Origin: Nitrospirota bacterium
GTDB taxonomy: Bacteria > Nitrospirota > Nitrospiria > JACQBW01
Length of the DNA: 37,994 nucleotides
Assembly (NCBI GenBank): GCA_016194305.1
Contig: JACQBW010000021.1
Span: 1-37,994, forward strand
Reading direction: 5' to 3'
Position 1 is the first letter of the stretch, and each line of letters opens with the position of its first letter. Shown piece after piece: positions 25,401 to 34,663 of this stretch. The position numbers and the translations under genes were made by a program. The notes below the pieces were generated by a model, which saw only the letters and a list, made by a program, of their open reading frames with translations, had not been told where the DNA came from and did not search any database.

Positions 25401-28400
25401 AGAGAAGTGGCTGACGATGCCGCCGATTGATTCGCGCTTGCGGTTGACGACCACGTGCTCCCGCTCCAGATCGCATATCGCGGCGTCGAGTCACCTGCTA
25501 TTCCCCAACTGGCTATCGCCCTACCTGATTGATGCTCATAGGCAATGTCAAACGGCTGTCCAATGATCGGCGGAAGACAGGTCACACAAAGATTGATATT
25601 GTCCCCCGAAAGTCCCAGATTGAAGGTCTGCTCAGATCCAAATGAGGTTCCATTCCACACCAGGAGGTGAAGAACCGCCTGGGTCACCGGACCATTAATT
25701 TGATCAAAATTTCCGGATAGATAGGCCAGTATGATTTCGCTGCTTTTCGGATCGGGGTTTGGTTCAAGCCGTACCCACAACGTATCACCCGAAGACGAGG
25801 CCGGCACAGACTGGGGCGTGCTCCAGCTTGTTCCATCGGTTCGGGTAAACTGGGGCAATACACTTCCGGACGGTCCGTAAACTACCAGACCCCGTCCGGT
25901 AGCCGATTCGTAGGCGATATCAAATGCACGCGAGAAAGAGGGAATTGGGACTCTGCTAAACGCCGTTCCCCAGGTTGTTCCATTCCAAATCTGCAAGGTG
26001 AATGCGGAAGTATTCAGTGTTCCCAGAATTTTTTCTGACGAACGGGCACCGGGAAGATTGGCATTCGGAAAAGCGCGTAAAACCGTCCAATTCGGCGGAG
26101 CCGCCGCCGAAACCGTATTCGACGCTTCTGCACTCCATGGCGCCGATCCGCTCCAACTCCGGTATGCCGGATAAGGTGAAGTGGAAAGAGACCCGTAAAC
26201 ATCCAGCGCGGTATTGGTCTTGGTCCCTGAAACGATTTGAATTGTGGTGCAGGCCATGCCGCCATCCGGATTTAAGATACAGATCGAACGGCTTCCGGGA
26301 GCCGCATTGGGATCGACAGCGATGCCGCCATTCACCGCATTGCCTGAAATGACATTGGAGCTACTGACCTGGATATCGGAAATCACGCCAATAGCATAAC
26401 GTCGCTTATCATAGGGAGTCGAAGTCTGCCAACCTGTTCCACCCGTTGTTGGCCAGGGATTGGTGAATAAATTCGCTTTTTTGGCACTGACGATTGATGT
26501 CCCCTCATCATAGGTCAAAGTTGTTCCCCTCCCATTGACGTTCACCATGAGCCAATAATTTCCTGGAGACAATGTCGTCAAGGAAACCGGTATGGAATTA
26601 AAGGCATGTGCCTTTAACGTCTGGTTTATAGAAGAAACAAGTAAAGTGCCCGGAGATCCGGCGTTATCTGTATAAATTGCTGCGTTTCCAAGTTGGTTGG
26701 TCGGGTCCAGGGAATCGACGTAAAAAGATATTCCAACAAGATTGGCCGTCTGGGTAATGTTAAAACGTGATCCGGTCATCTGATTGGAATCGGGCCCTTC
26801 CGTAACACCGCCGGACGCTATCCCGAGTGGGGGAAGTATCGCGGTTACTGCAAAGGAGGAGTATCTTCGGTCAAGCAGGGGTGTGCTTGGAAGTACAATG
26901 GGCCAGGGAAACGTTCCATTTGTTCCATAGGACTGGGCAAACTGAATTCCTTTATCCAGACCGGGCGAGACCGAATCGTAGCTGAATTTTGTCCCCTGTC
27001 CGTTGGCATTGGCCACGATCCAAAATGTATTACTGATCGCCGTGGTCAACTGAAAATTAGTCGGCATGGTGAAAAAGTTAAATTGCTTTGACAGGAGATT
27101 GTTATTAATCCTTCCATAGGTCATGCGATTGACCGGGGCACCCGTCGCGGGATCACTATCGTAAATTGCCAGATTGGCTGATTTATTGGTTGAATCGACA
27201 CTGTCGACATAGAGGTAGACACCCTTTAAGAACGTCACTGCTGAAATCGCAAAGGTATTTCCTCCCGTAATATGGTCCAGGTCATCTCCCGGCAAATCAG
27301 CCGTTGCGCCCACCTGTCCGGTACCGAGAATCGGCTGATACGAGAGGGTCAATGCATACCGGTTTCCTCCTGGCACAGGGCTCCAGGAAACTCCCGTGCC
27401 AGAGGCCGGCCAGTTTCCGAATGATTGGGGTACAGAAACGGAGAGACAGGGATTATCCCCGTTGCAAGTGGCCTGGTTCGCATCGTAAGCCAAGACAGTT
27501 TGGAGGCCTTCGGTGTTAAAGAACACCCAGTATTTCTGACTGGTATCCAGAATAATCGTGGAAGGCAGACTAAAAGTCATCGTACAGGGATTATTCACAC
27601 AGAGGGCTGAATTCAGCGGTGTGACTGCGCTTGTCGCAATAAGATTTAAAGGTTGTCCGCTTCCATTGTCTGAATATATTGCCATCTGTCCGTTGATATG
27701 GACCGGATCGGCCAAAGAGATCAACACCGAAGCACTCTTCAATAGAACGAAGGGTTTGGATGCGTTGGGAAATTTAAACCGGTTTCCCGTCATTTTATTT
27801 TGATAGAGCGCCGAGGAGGTTCCTCCGGCGCTATCCCATCCGAGTGACTGTGTACCATTCGAAATCGTAACCGTGCCTCCCGTCTGAAAATCATTCCCGG
27901 TGACCACGATATTCTGGATTGTTCCCTGGGTTATCGTACCTGGAGTGATGCTAATAATGGACGGGCCATAATTGACTGTAAACAGATTTGCAAAAGTATA
28001 AACCTGACTCGTTCCGCTGTCGGTCACAATGATGTCTCGATATCCAGTCGCCGCATTGGAGGCAACACTCACCTGAATTGAGAATTTCGTCAGGTCGGAA
28101 TTTAGAGCTACAGGCGCCCCTGCTGTAACCCCCCCGGTGCCTGAGAATGAAACGGTAAAATTGGCGGGAAAGTTATATCCGGTCAACGTGACAATTTGAT
28201 TCGTCGCACCTTGTCCGAGGTTATTCGGGGCAAGCGTCGTAATATTGGGCGGATTCGATGAATTCCGCATGATCTGGATCAAGAAATTTCCAATTACCAA
28301 AGAACCATCGGGATTGGTAATCGTCAAAGGATAGGTGCCCGGAACCGCAGTGTTTGAAATCGTTCCAGTTGCCGTCAGTGTGTCGACGCCAGTCGCCAGA

Positions 28401-30706
28401 CTGTGGCTGACCGTCGTCGTATCAGACTGAGTTTGAATAAAACCAGGGAAAGACAGGACTGAAAAATCTTTAATCAAATGACCACTTGCAGATATTTTGA
28501 TTGAATGCCCCTGTGTTGTCGTTAAGGGTGACGAGGTCACAAATCCAGTCTGATTTGGAGGATCGAAAAGCTGCAAGGTCGATGTATCCAATGTCGGAAA
28601 ATTTCTAAAATAGGAGTCCGCCAGAAATGTGTAGTTGGATGATAAATTCGGAGAAGAGTGAATCGTATATTCCACCCAGGAAGCCGAATCTCCATCCCAA
28701 CGAATCGAGGCCACCAGACTGCTCTGAGAAATCAAGGTCCCCAGAATATCTCCGTAGCGGGGATCCGAAGTGAAACTGATCGAACTTAATATCGGGAGTC
28801 CTCCTGTTGATATGGTTGAAATGCCTGGGACCGCCGCATCGCCATTCCAGATACCCGATTCATCCCGAATTTGATAATGCAGGCCGCCTGAAACACCATT
28901 CGTATAGATAGAGAAAAGTTGACTTCCGGTGCTCCCTTCCTTCCAGAGAAGGTCAAAGACATTCCAGTCAAGCGAAGTGAAGAGCGTTGTCAAATTTGAA
29001 TTGATGGTATAGACGCCGTTCACGTTCGATGAGGAATAGACGCCTGTCGGCCAGGTCGTCCCGTCCCAAATCTCTGTTTTGAGGAGACCGTATCCGGCAT
29101 TCATTTCAACGGTTCCAAGCGCGATTTGATCCGACGCTGGATCGGAACGTAACTGCATTCTAAATAACTGGCTAGTTGTCGTCGTTGTACCCGTCGTGGC
29201 CGCAAACGCGCTGGCCGTTCCGCACGCGGGAACGGCGCTCCAGAGACAATATTTTGCCGTACCGCTATTTTTATCAAGCCAGGCGAGCATTCCGGTTTTA
29301 CTCTGCTGCATATAGGCAAGATCAAAAGTCGACCGATCAAGCCGAATCGCTGCAGAAACCGGCAAAACCGAACTATTCGCAAGAGAAAAAAACGCATTTC
29401 CATCCCATTGGTCGACATAGAGAGTGCTATTAATTCCGTTGGTCGTTAAAAAGGCCAGCAGAATCTCGTTTTTTGTTCGATCAGGATTGGCCAACAAAAC
29501 GGCTGAATGAAAATAGCTCCCAATCGCAAGGTTGGCCAAAGCCTGTTCGGTTCCCCAACAGGGGACCGGATTGGGAGAGCAATCCGAAGCATCCTGGAAG
29601 AGCTGCCGATAGCCTATCCCGCTGGCCGTCCCGTATACAATGAGTCCCTTACCTGATTTCGACTCATAGGCCATATCAAAATCTTTGGAGTTGAGATAAG
29701 AGGGCACCTGGAGCTGTGTTCCCCACGACCCGCTGTTCCAGACCTGAAAATCAAGCGAGGAATTCACCTGATGTCCCATGATCTGTTGAAAAAGAAAAGG
29801 ATGAGGTTGAACAACCATTTCAGCCGGATAATAGTACGTCTGATTGGAAGGGAGGATTGTTCCCTCCGTCGACCACTCCCCGTTCCAAAATGCATTGAAC
29901 GGAATTCTGACCCCATTCGTAAGGCGGGGGTCTTCATAGACGGTCATCGCGGGCGTCTTGCTCCCCATCACCCATTGCACCAGGAATGCTGAAGCATAGT
30001 CAGTGCTGCCTCCGTCCGGATTGGTAATCGTAACCCCGTTTAGAGCGGGGACCGCGGCACTGGAGACGGTGATATTGGCCGTCGCTACTGTTCCGGCGCC
30101 ATTGATATAAAACGAATTGACCGAAAAATTCCCGGACAAATTAGCGCCATTCTGAAATCCAGACCCATTGATCTGGATGGTTGTCGTCCCTCCTTGTTGA
30201 ACAGTCGCCAGCGCGGGAGAACCCGTCGCAGGATAAGGCGTGACGGAAGTGATCACTGGAGGGGCATTAATGACCAATATGCCACTTCCTGTTGAACCAT
30301 CCGGGTTGGTAAATGTCACCGTCACCGGGCCGGCGGGCGTGGAACTGGAAACATTAAGATAAAAAAAGACATTCGAACTGGAAAAAAACTGAACGTTTGA
30401 CTGAATGATTCCGGCAGTACCGCATTGATTATCAAATGGATCGCTGCCGGACAGTTCATTCGGTGTGGTCAGCGTGGTGTCTGAAAACGTCACGCTGACA
30501 CCGCACTGAAATCCGGTCCCGTACACGGCAATATTCTTTGCGACCGCACCCTGTCCCACCGAAGCCGGGTTCATGGGATTGTTCGAAAGGAGTTGGGGAG
30601 CACCCAGGACCAGAGAGGAATAAGAGAGCAGGATGACCAGAAACATCAGAATCTCGATTGATTTCCGATTCATCCTCAAAATATTTTTCAAACTCTGTCG
30701 ATTCAA
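22445..30706 (-). CDS. Giant secreted IPT / propeller-like / FN3 protein (about 2750 aa)
   Basis: The preferred start is a TTG at 30706, one base after the cytochrome stop with AGAGGA in front. ATG at 30673 (poor spacing) and ATG at 30754 (overlapping) are alternatives. A signal ending L-V-L-G-A is followed, in approximate residues, by two IPT/TIG domains (40-245), a W-rich propeller-like region with repeated F-D-x-A-Y-E-x-x-S-G (250-705), more IPT domains (720-910), an IPT half, three similar domains of about 165 residues (970-1440), the other IPT half (1440-1490), a second propeller-like region (1500-2010), four FN3 domains (2020-2560), and paired G-Y-N-L-V-S-V-P-Y / G-W-N-L-I-G-N-P-Y domains at the end. 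No CXXCH motif is present. Probable role: surface scaffold or adhesin of the cytochrome system. Confidence 0.88.
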   Translation of the reverse strand: MNRQSLKNILRMNRKSIEILMFLVILLSYSSLVLGAPQLLSNNPMNPASVGQGAVAKNIAVYGTGFQCGVSVTFSDTTLTTPNELSGSDPFDNQCGTAGIIQSNVQFFSSSNVFFYLNVSSSTPAGPVTVTFTNPDGSTGSGILVINAPPVITSVTPYPATGSPALATVQQGGTTTIQINGSGFQNGANLSGNFSVNSFYINGAGTVATANITVSSAAVPALNGVTITNPDGGSTDYASAFLVQWVMGSKTPAMTVYEDPRLTNGVRIPFNAFWNGEWSTEGTILPSNQTYYYPAEMVVQPHPFLFQQIMGHQVNSSLDFQVWNSGSWGTQLQVPSYLNSKDFDMAYESKSGKGLIVYGTASGIGYRQLFQDASDCSPNPVPCWGTEQALANLAIGSYFHSAVLLANPDRTKNEILLAFLTTNGINSTLYVDQWDGNAFFSLANSSVLPVSAAIRLDRSTFDLAYMQQSKTGMLAWLDKNSGTAKYCLWSAVPACGTASAFAATTGTTTTTSQLFRMQLRSDPASDQIALGTVEMNAGYGLLKTEIWDGTTWPTGVYSSSNVNGVYTINSNLTTLFTSLDWNVFDLLWKEGSTGSQLFSIYTNGVSGGLHYQIRDESGIWNGDAAVPGISTISTGGLPILSSISFTSDPRYGDILGTLISQSSLVASIRWDGDSASWVEYTIHSSPNLSSNYTFLADSYFRNFPTLDTSTLQLFDPPNQTGFVTSSPLTTTQGHSIKISASGHLIKDFSVLSFPGFIQTQSDTTTVSHSLATGVDTLTATGTISNTAVPGTYPLTITNPDGSLVIGNFLIQIMRNSSNPPNITTLAPNNLGQGATNQIVTLTGYNFPANFTVSFSGTGGVTAGAPVALNSDLTKFSIQVSVASNAATGYRDIIVTDSGTSQVYTFANLFTVNYGPSIISITPGTITQGTIQNIVVTGNDFQTGGTVTISNGTQSLGWDSAGGTSSALYQNKMTGNRFKFPNASKPFVLLKSASVLISLADPVHINGQMAIYSDNGSGQPLNLIATSAVTPLNSALCVNNPCTMTFSLPSTIILDTSQKYWVFFNTEGLQTVLAYDANQATCNGDNPCLSVSVPQSFGNWPASGTGVSWSPVPGGNRYALTLSYQPILGTGQVGATADLPGDDLDHITGGNTFAISAVTFLKGVYLYVDSVDSTNKSANLAIYDSDPATGAPVNRMTYGRINNNLLSKQFNFFTMPTNFQLTTAISNTFWIVANANGQGTKFSYDSVSPGLDKGIQFAQSYGTNGTFPWPIVLPSTPLLDRRYSSFAVTAILPPLGIASGGVTEGPDSNQMTGSRFNITQTANLVGISFYVDSLDPTNQLGNAAIYTDNAGSPGTLLVSSINQTLKAHAFNSIPVSLTTLSPGNYWLMVNVNGRGTTLTYDEGTSIVSAKKANLFTNPWPTTGGTGWQTSTPYDKRRYAIGVISDIQVSSSNVISGNAVNGGIAVDPNAAPGSRSICILNPDGGMACTTIQIVSGTKTNTALDVYGSLSTSPYPAYRSWSGSAPWSAEASNTVSAAAPPNWTVLRAFPNANLPGARSSEKILGTLNTSAFTLQIWNGTTWGTAFSRVPIPSFSRAFDIAYESATGRGLVVYGPSGSVLPQFTRTDGTSWSTPQSVPASSSGDTLWVRLEPNPDPKSSEIILAYLSGNFDQINGPVTQAVLHLLVWNGTSFGSEQTFNLGLSGDNINLCVTCLPPIIGQPFDIAYEHQSGRAIASWGIAGDSTPRYAIWSGSTWSSTASANQSAASSATSLVYFKLAGDPNSDQIALGTASIDGRNYDVQLWNLNGLATWGVPLVVSDDLLFNVDPSTFIPDPSFNVGRNFDLAWEKDSGALVTVFGSATSVNACGFRDQFGNPVTPFPYGTRIKRWDPVSGWSTDELVPPVGRDLVPRWIQLIQEPSSNDLFLELAGQPITIYLPTANPDQNPDTTNVFACTISENPTTHLTDPGITHYHHYIWSNRSWVDKEVLSSSSSGSLKSAIGPFQSYTGYSEPFMPAFSPDHIPPSPVSDLRVIAVSGGSATLSWTPTGDDGDLGKPASYILGYSTTPVTSDTDFANIPTSQKVTLLPGQLIPVPVITSTYSVSYTLSGLPAGTLYFTIESTDRAGNVSSVSSINPPALIPASGGQAVFAPSAVKDLAVVPGSLSSYYDRIFKRDVWSVQLTWTAPWISSTYSMTGAAYDLRWSSSPISSVNFDLANPVLAGDGTGRNGLSAPHLSGVREFFNFNDLPAGTTYFALKVCGPQGMDSVTFRCTGNALNFSTIDSISASVNASTQCYPAMMNTSCVNNGGTTVSTTPAAIADLSITGKGANSMTLRWTAPSNVAKYDVRYSRLQIVENGTAISDPTKQVEFKNASQVLSLPAPLSGGMIQSFAVTNLLSNSVGITYYYAIKGINFSTDTISGVIRENTAGISNVPSDTTLSVFDFTPPGTIGDLTVVPNGTNKNSVVLEWTATGDDGSIGKAIQYDIRYSELLIVENGTLTSSGRQIEFQNAKQVANAPFPLAYGNHELFEVTGLDPNTVYYFAIKAVDKASNSSSISICPNCPGHTALHSGYNLVSVPYRLSGVNDPTSVFGNDVSKPVTLYLWTSDMYSVPSRVTEGEGYFLYAAGNNSILRGTDSGGNLLGVPETAADVTIPLASGWNLIGNPYFYPIYLKDTCVRHGSGASVSFGTAVANGWVGSAIYSFDGTQYIAKRYQDILPPSDPNYQPPAILSLWNGYWLQFLAGDTGYNLIYLNGTGSCP

Positions 30707-30707
30707 T

Positions 30708-33623
30708 TTATCCTCTTGTGGTTCCACCTGCGCACCAATGCTGGGTGGTTCCATTCGTACGGCCGTAATGGCAGGTATTCATAATTTCATTGTGACAACG
30801 CAAAAAACATTGAAACTGCTGATTCGCTGCGTCGTAGGCCCATCTCGGTTTTGAGGCGATGGTCCCTTCCACTTTCGGACTGAAATTGATCAAATGGGTA
30901 TCGACGATCCCGTCAATAATGCCATCTTCCCCATCGGGCGGGAGACAAGGATAGGTCACGCCAGAGGACACGCCGGTGCAGGTCACGCTATTTTGATCTG
31001 CCCGGGTCCCCAGGCCATCACCATATTGTGTATTTTGAGCCTCCACATTGCTATGGACGTTGTAGTGGCATTCGTGACACATCGCTCCGGTCCATTGCAA
31101 ATGGTACATATGGAGATTGCCGTTCCATCCTTCATCGGCACTGCTCGTCACGGCTTTATCGCCGTAAAAGTTCGTCCAGGAGGGATCATAGCGATTGGCC
31201 CCCGGCTCCGACGGATCAAAGGCTCTTCGGTCATGGCATTGAAAGCAGAGCAGGAAATTGTCGAAATGACTCCGCGTCGCCGTAAAAGACCCGGGAGCAC
31301 TGCTGCCGTCGCTTGTCGCACAGCCGGGCGGATTCGGGACCTGGTTGAGATCGGATCCTTCAAAACAGCGCGTCGGGTTTTGTATGTCGGTGTTATATCG
31401 ATTTCGAAGAATCCGGATAAATTTGGAGCCATGAGGACCCACCGGTTCATAGGCCGGAGGGCTCCCGGGTCCGATGACGGCTTTCAGAGGACTAAATGCC
31501 GAGATCGTATCGGTCACTCTCAGATTCGACTCGGTGACCGGACCTTTTACCGCACTGGTGGCTTCGCTGTTATGGCAATCGGTGCATTGAATCGTGACAT
31601 TTCGAAGCGCCGCCGCCGGATTGGCGCAATTCAGATGAAAACTTTCGGTCAATTGATTGCAAAGCTGGACTGTTCCGTTTCTTCCGGCCGCTGCAACCGG
31701 GTGAAATGAGGCATTCACCGTCTGCTGGCTATGATCCGGCAAGGTATTGTCCGGCGTATTGGGATTGAGTTCTTTTCGTTTATTGCTGAATCCCCTCAAA
31801 CTGAAATCGGCATTGATCGGCCGGAAGTCTCTTGGATCAGAGCGCATAAAGGTATCATCCGGAAAACGGTCACCGTTGAAAATATTATTGTAGCTGTTTC
31901 CATGACAACGGAAGCAGACTTCATAGACATAGGGTTCCCGGTCATTCCCGGGAACGCCATGACCCACGACCAATCCGTTGATATCGATTCCTTTCATTCC
32001 CTTAAGCCGGTTTCCCGGTTCCACCTGATGGGGATTATGGCAGTCGGTGCAGGTCACATGGGGATATTTGTCGCCCGCAATCAGGCCGGGAGCAAATTCA
32101 TTGTTGACCGGAGGCGCGGAACTTCCGAGTTCCACCCCTTCCTGCGGTCTTGCGACAAAGACCGGCTCATGTTTTCCCCCGTGCCCAAGCGTAAGATTCA
32201 TTGCGCTCCCGCATTCCGGAAAGGTCCCCGGCGTATTGGCTTTCGGGTCCCAGCTCGTATAGCAATTGGTGTTGCCTGTCGGGTTGATGTCTTTTGAAAA
32301 CTGGCTGTTAATATCGGGTGCAACTTGTGCTGTTTTAAATCTCAAATTTCCCGGATTTGTCGGATCTCCCGCAAGGAGGGCACTTGTGGGATACCCATTA
32401 TAGATATTGGGCGAACCCGCCGGAGCATTGTTGGGAGAATGACAGAGGAAGCAGGTTTTCTCCGTGGCGTCCTGTCCGAATTGATCGACTCCTTCCCGAT
32501 GAATTCTCTTTGCACCCTGAGCCGTATGAGGGTCATGGCAGTTCCTGCAGGCAAACTGATCAACCGTGTGGGTACCGTCATAGTCGTAGGGATTCGAAAC
32601 GGAAGGATATTCTGTATGAAGCACTTTGCTCGTCTGATGGGTACTTCCGATCCAGCCGGGCTTGGCATGGCAATAAAGACAGATGATCTGTTCACCGGGA
32701 TGTTCCGGAGGATTATTAAAGATACTGGCTCTCAAAAATTTCGGATAGTCGACCTGATGCGGATTATGGCAGGAGGTACATTGAACCGAGTCGTAGATCT
32801 TGATATTATCCCCCGGATATCTCGCTGCGGGAGAGATCGGCGTATGGGCCGTTACGGTACTTCCGGGACCCAAAACCGGTCCGGGATCAACCAGCTCGGT
32901 ATCCAAAGCGGCCAGAGCGGAGTCAAATTTAAACGAAACCGGATGGGTATTTGTCAGGTTGGTCCCGAGTCTTCGGGTATCCCCGGTCAATTCTCCACTT
33001 CCGACGGGCATCGTATTCTGAGGAAATCCGCGCAACGAGGGATCCTGTTGCGGACCTCCCTGATACACGTCACCCCCTTGATAACTCATGGTAAAAGAGC
33101 TGTTGTTAAACTGCGCCAAAGAGATGTTTGCAGGATCAATATACCCTCCGGAACCCGGCTTGTTCAGTACCGCTCCGAGCGCTACGGTTCCGTCATGGCA
33201 GGAGAGGCAAAGCCTCGAATATCCTGTCGGAGCGCCGAGATTGAGTTGCCCGTCAAATGATTTGCTCCAGACCTGGTCATAGAGCGTATATTGATTGGAA
33301 GCAAGCTGCCGGTTCCATAACGGAGCCTGAAGAAGATTCGAAGCGACCTGGCTTGCCCCATGCGGGGTATGACAAAAGACGCAGACTTCGGCCGTTTGAG
33401 AGGTAAAGACACGGCGCGGGTCCTGTCCCGCGGCACCCTTGGGAAAAATCTCCGGATGTTGGGTCGGATCCGGGGGATTGGCAGACAGATTGTGACGGGT
33501 ATTAAGAATATCTTCGTGTTTCGTAATCGAAGGAGGCGCTCCGGGAGGCGCCTGTCCCATTCCAGGGAGTGCAATAATAAGTAGAAGAGAGATCCGAATC
33601 AAAAATCTCAACAGAAATTTCAT
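30708..33623 (-). CDS. Secreted multiheme c-type cytochrome, 11 CXXCH plus one CX3CH
   Basis: This 971-residue protein has a Sec signal (cleavage near P-G-M-G-Q). CXXCH motifs start near residues 81, 139, 282, 315, 359, 391, 525, 570, 680, 793 and 849, and C-F-L-R-C-H (CX3CH) starts near 939. Several are followed by N-P-H or D-P-H, as in the doubled-CXXCH cytochrome families, and extra histidines can be distal ligands. Spare cysteines are clustered (451-471, 655-666, 752-768, 882-893, near 951 and 964) and may form disulfides. The heme chain suggests long-range electron transfer outside the cytoplasm. The ATG overlaps the NHL gene stop, and the stop abuts the giant gene start. Confidence 0.95.
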   Translation of the reverse strand: MKFLLRFLIRISLLLIIALPGMGQAPPGAPPSITKHEDILNTRHNLSANPPDPTQHPEIFPKGAAGQDPRRVFTSQTAEVCVFCHTPHGASQVASNLLQAPLWNRQLASNQYTLYDQVWSKSFDGQLNLGAPTGYSRLCLSCHDGTVALGAVLNKPGSGGYIDPANISLAQFNNSSFTMSYQGGDVYQGGPQQDPSLRGFPQNTMPVGSGELTGDTRRLGTNLTNTHPVSFKFDSALAALDTELVDPGPVLGPGSTVTAHTPISPAARYPGDNIKIYDSVQCTSCHNPHQVDYPKFLRASIFNNPPEHPGEQIICLYCHAKPGWIGSTHQTSKVLHTEYPSVSNPYDYDGTHTVDQFACRNCHDPHTAQGAKRIHREGVDQFGQDATEKTCFLCHSPNNAPAGSPNIYNGYPTSALLAGDPTNPGNLRFKTAQVAPDINSQFSKDINPTGNTNCYTSWDPKANTPGTFPECGSAMNLTLGHGGKHEPVFVARPQEGVELGSSAPPVNNEFAPGLIAGDKYPHVTCTDCHNPHQVEPGNRLKGMKGIDINGLVVGHGVPGNDREPYVYEVCFRCHGNSYNNIFNGDRFPDDTFMRSDPRDFRPINADFSLRGFSNKRKELNPNTPDNTLPDHSQQTVNASFHPVAAAGRNGTVQLCNQLTESFHLNCANPAAALRNVTIQCTDCHNSEATSAVKGPVTESNLRVTDTISAFSPLKAVIGPGSPPAYEPVGPHGSKFIRILRNRYNTDIQNPTRCFEGSDLNQVPNPPGCATSDGSSAPGSFTATRSHFDNFLLCFQCHDRRAFDPSEPGANRYDPSWTNFYGDKAVTSSADEGWNGNLHMYHLQWTGAMCHECHYNVHSNVEAQNTQYGDGLGTRADQNSVTCTGVSSGVTYPCLPPDGEDGIIDGIVDTHLINFSPKVEGTIASKPRWAYDAANQQFQCFLRCHNEIMNTCHYGRTNGTTQHWCAGGTTRG

Positions 33624-34663
33624 CGTGACTCCCCGTCTGCTTCCGCAGCGTTGATCAGCTGAAATACCTGAACCCTCTGGTTGTAGCTATCGGAAACATA
33701 AATCTGGTCTTGAGAGACCGCGATACCGCCCGGGAGCCAGAATTCCCCTTCGTGATTTCCCGCTCTGCCAAAATTCATCAAAAATTCCCCTTTATCGTTG
33801 AACATTTCGACGGTATCGTAGAGTCCGTCCACCGCGTATACAATCCCATGGGTGTCCACGGAAATGCCTTTCAATTTCGAAAAACTTCCGACCCGTTCTC
33901 CAGCTGAACCCAGATGCCGAATAAATTTCCCGTCCGGAGTAAACCGCTCAATTCTGAAATTCATGGAATCCGCGACATAGATGTCTCCGGTAACCGGGTG
34001 AACGGCAACATGCGTTGGAAAATTAAATTCTCCTTCACCTTCTCCCCTTTTTCCAAACTCAAAAAGCTTTTCACCTTTTAAACTATAGGCGCCGACATGA
34101 TGTGCCCCGGTGTCCACCACGTAGAGAACTTTTCTTTGACGATCGATCGCAATTCCGGTCGGTCTCAAAAAAAGTGTCTCCCAGGCTTTCACAAATTGTC
34201 CTCCGGAACCAAACTGGAAGACCCTTCTCAACTCCGAATCGGTGACATAGGTCATCTTCTCCGCATCGACTGCGATTCCGACAGGACTTCTCAATCTCTC
34301 AGCCGACAATTTAAAAATCTGGCGATACTTCTTTTCCGAATAATCAAAAAGGTGAACCACCTGAAGTTCCATGTCCGTCACCCATATTTTTTCCTGATTC
34401 TCGACGAATAATCCATAGGGACGAATCAGTCTCGGAGAGATCTCTTCCCCGAAGAGGAAGCTCACTGCCCTTTTGAAAAACCCTTTGGGAGGGAGAACCT
34501 CTTTTGCATCAACAATACTCCGGATATATCTGACCCTGGGAGGATCCGGGGGAAGGGGCCATGAAATATTCACGGCCTCCTTTTTCTTTTCTGTCGCACA
34601 GCCCGCCAGACTGACGGCAACGAGAAGGGATGAAAGGGTCAAAAGAATCATTTTCGTTTCCAT
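33620..34663 (-). CDS. Six-bladed NHL-repeat beta-propeller lipoprotein
   Basis: This 347-residue protein has a lipoprotein signal with lipobox S-L-A-G-C. Six NHL-type blades follow, each with a G-[IV]-[AS]-V-D-x-x-x-x-x-Y-V-x-D core; examples are P-V-G-I-A-V-D, H-V-A-V-H-P-V-T-G-D-I-Y-V-A-D and P-G-G-I-A-V. NHL propellers are interaction modules and, in metal-reducing bacteria, recur beside multiheme cytochrome genes. It has no heme motif. The ATG shares one base with the stop of the barrel gene (TAATG), and the cytochrome start overlaps its own stop, so all three are co-translated. Confidence 0.9.
   Translation of the reverse strand: METKMILLTLSSLLVAVSLAGCATEKKKEAVNISWPLPPDPPRVRYIRSIVDAKEVLPPKGFFKRAVSFLFGEEISPRLIRPYGLFVENQEKIWVTDMELQVVHLFDYSEKKYRQIFKLSAERLRSPVGIAVDAEKMTYVTDSELRRVFQFGSGGQFVKAWETLFLRPTGIAIDRQRKVLYVVDTGAHHVGAYSLKGEKLFEFGKRGEGEGEFNFPTHVAVHPVTGDIYVADSMNFRIERFTPDGKFIRHLGSAGERVGSFSKLKGISVDTHGIVYAVDGLYDTVEMFNDKGEFLMNFGRAGNHEGEFWLPGGIAVSQDQIYVSDSYNQRVQVFQLINAAEADGESR

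Noticed and set aside
30894-33260. Several long plus-strand frames (up to 311 codons) opposite the cytochrome gene
   Set aside because: They are antisense shadows caused by codon bias of the 12-heme cytochrome; the minus frame has unambiguous heme motifs.
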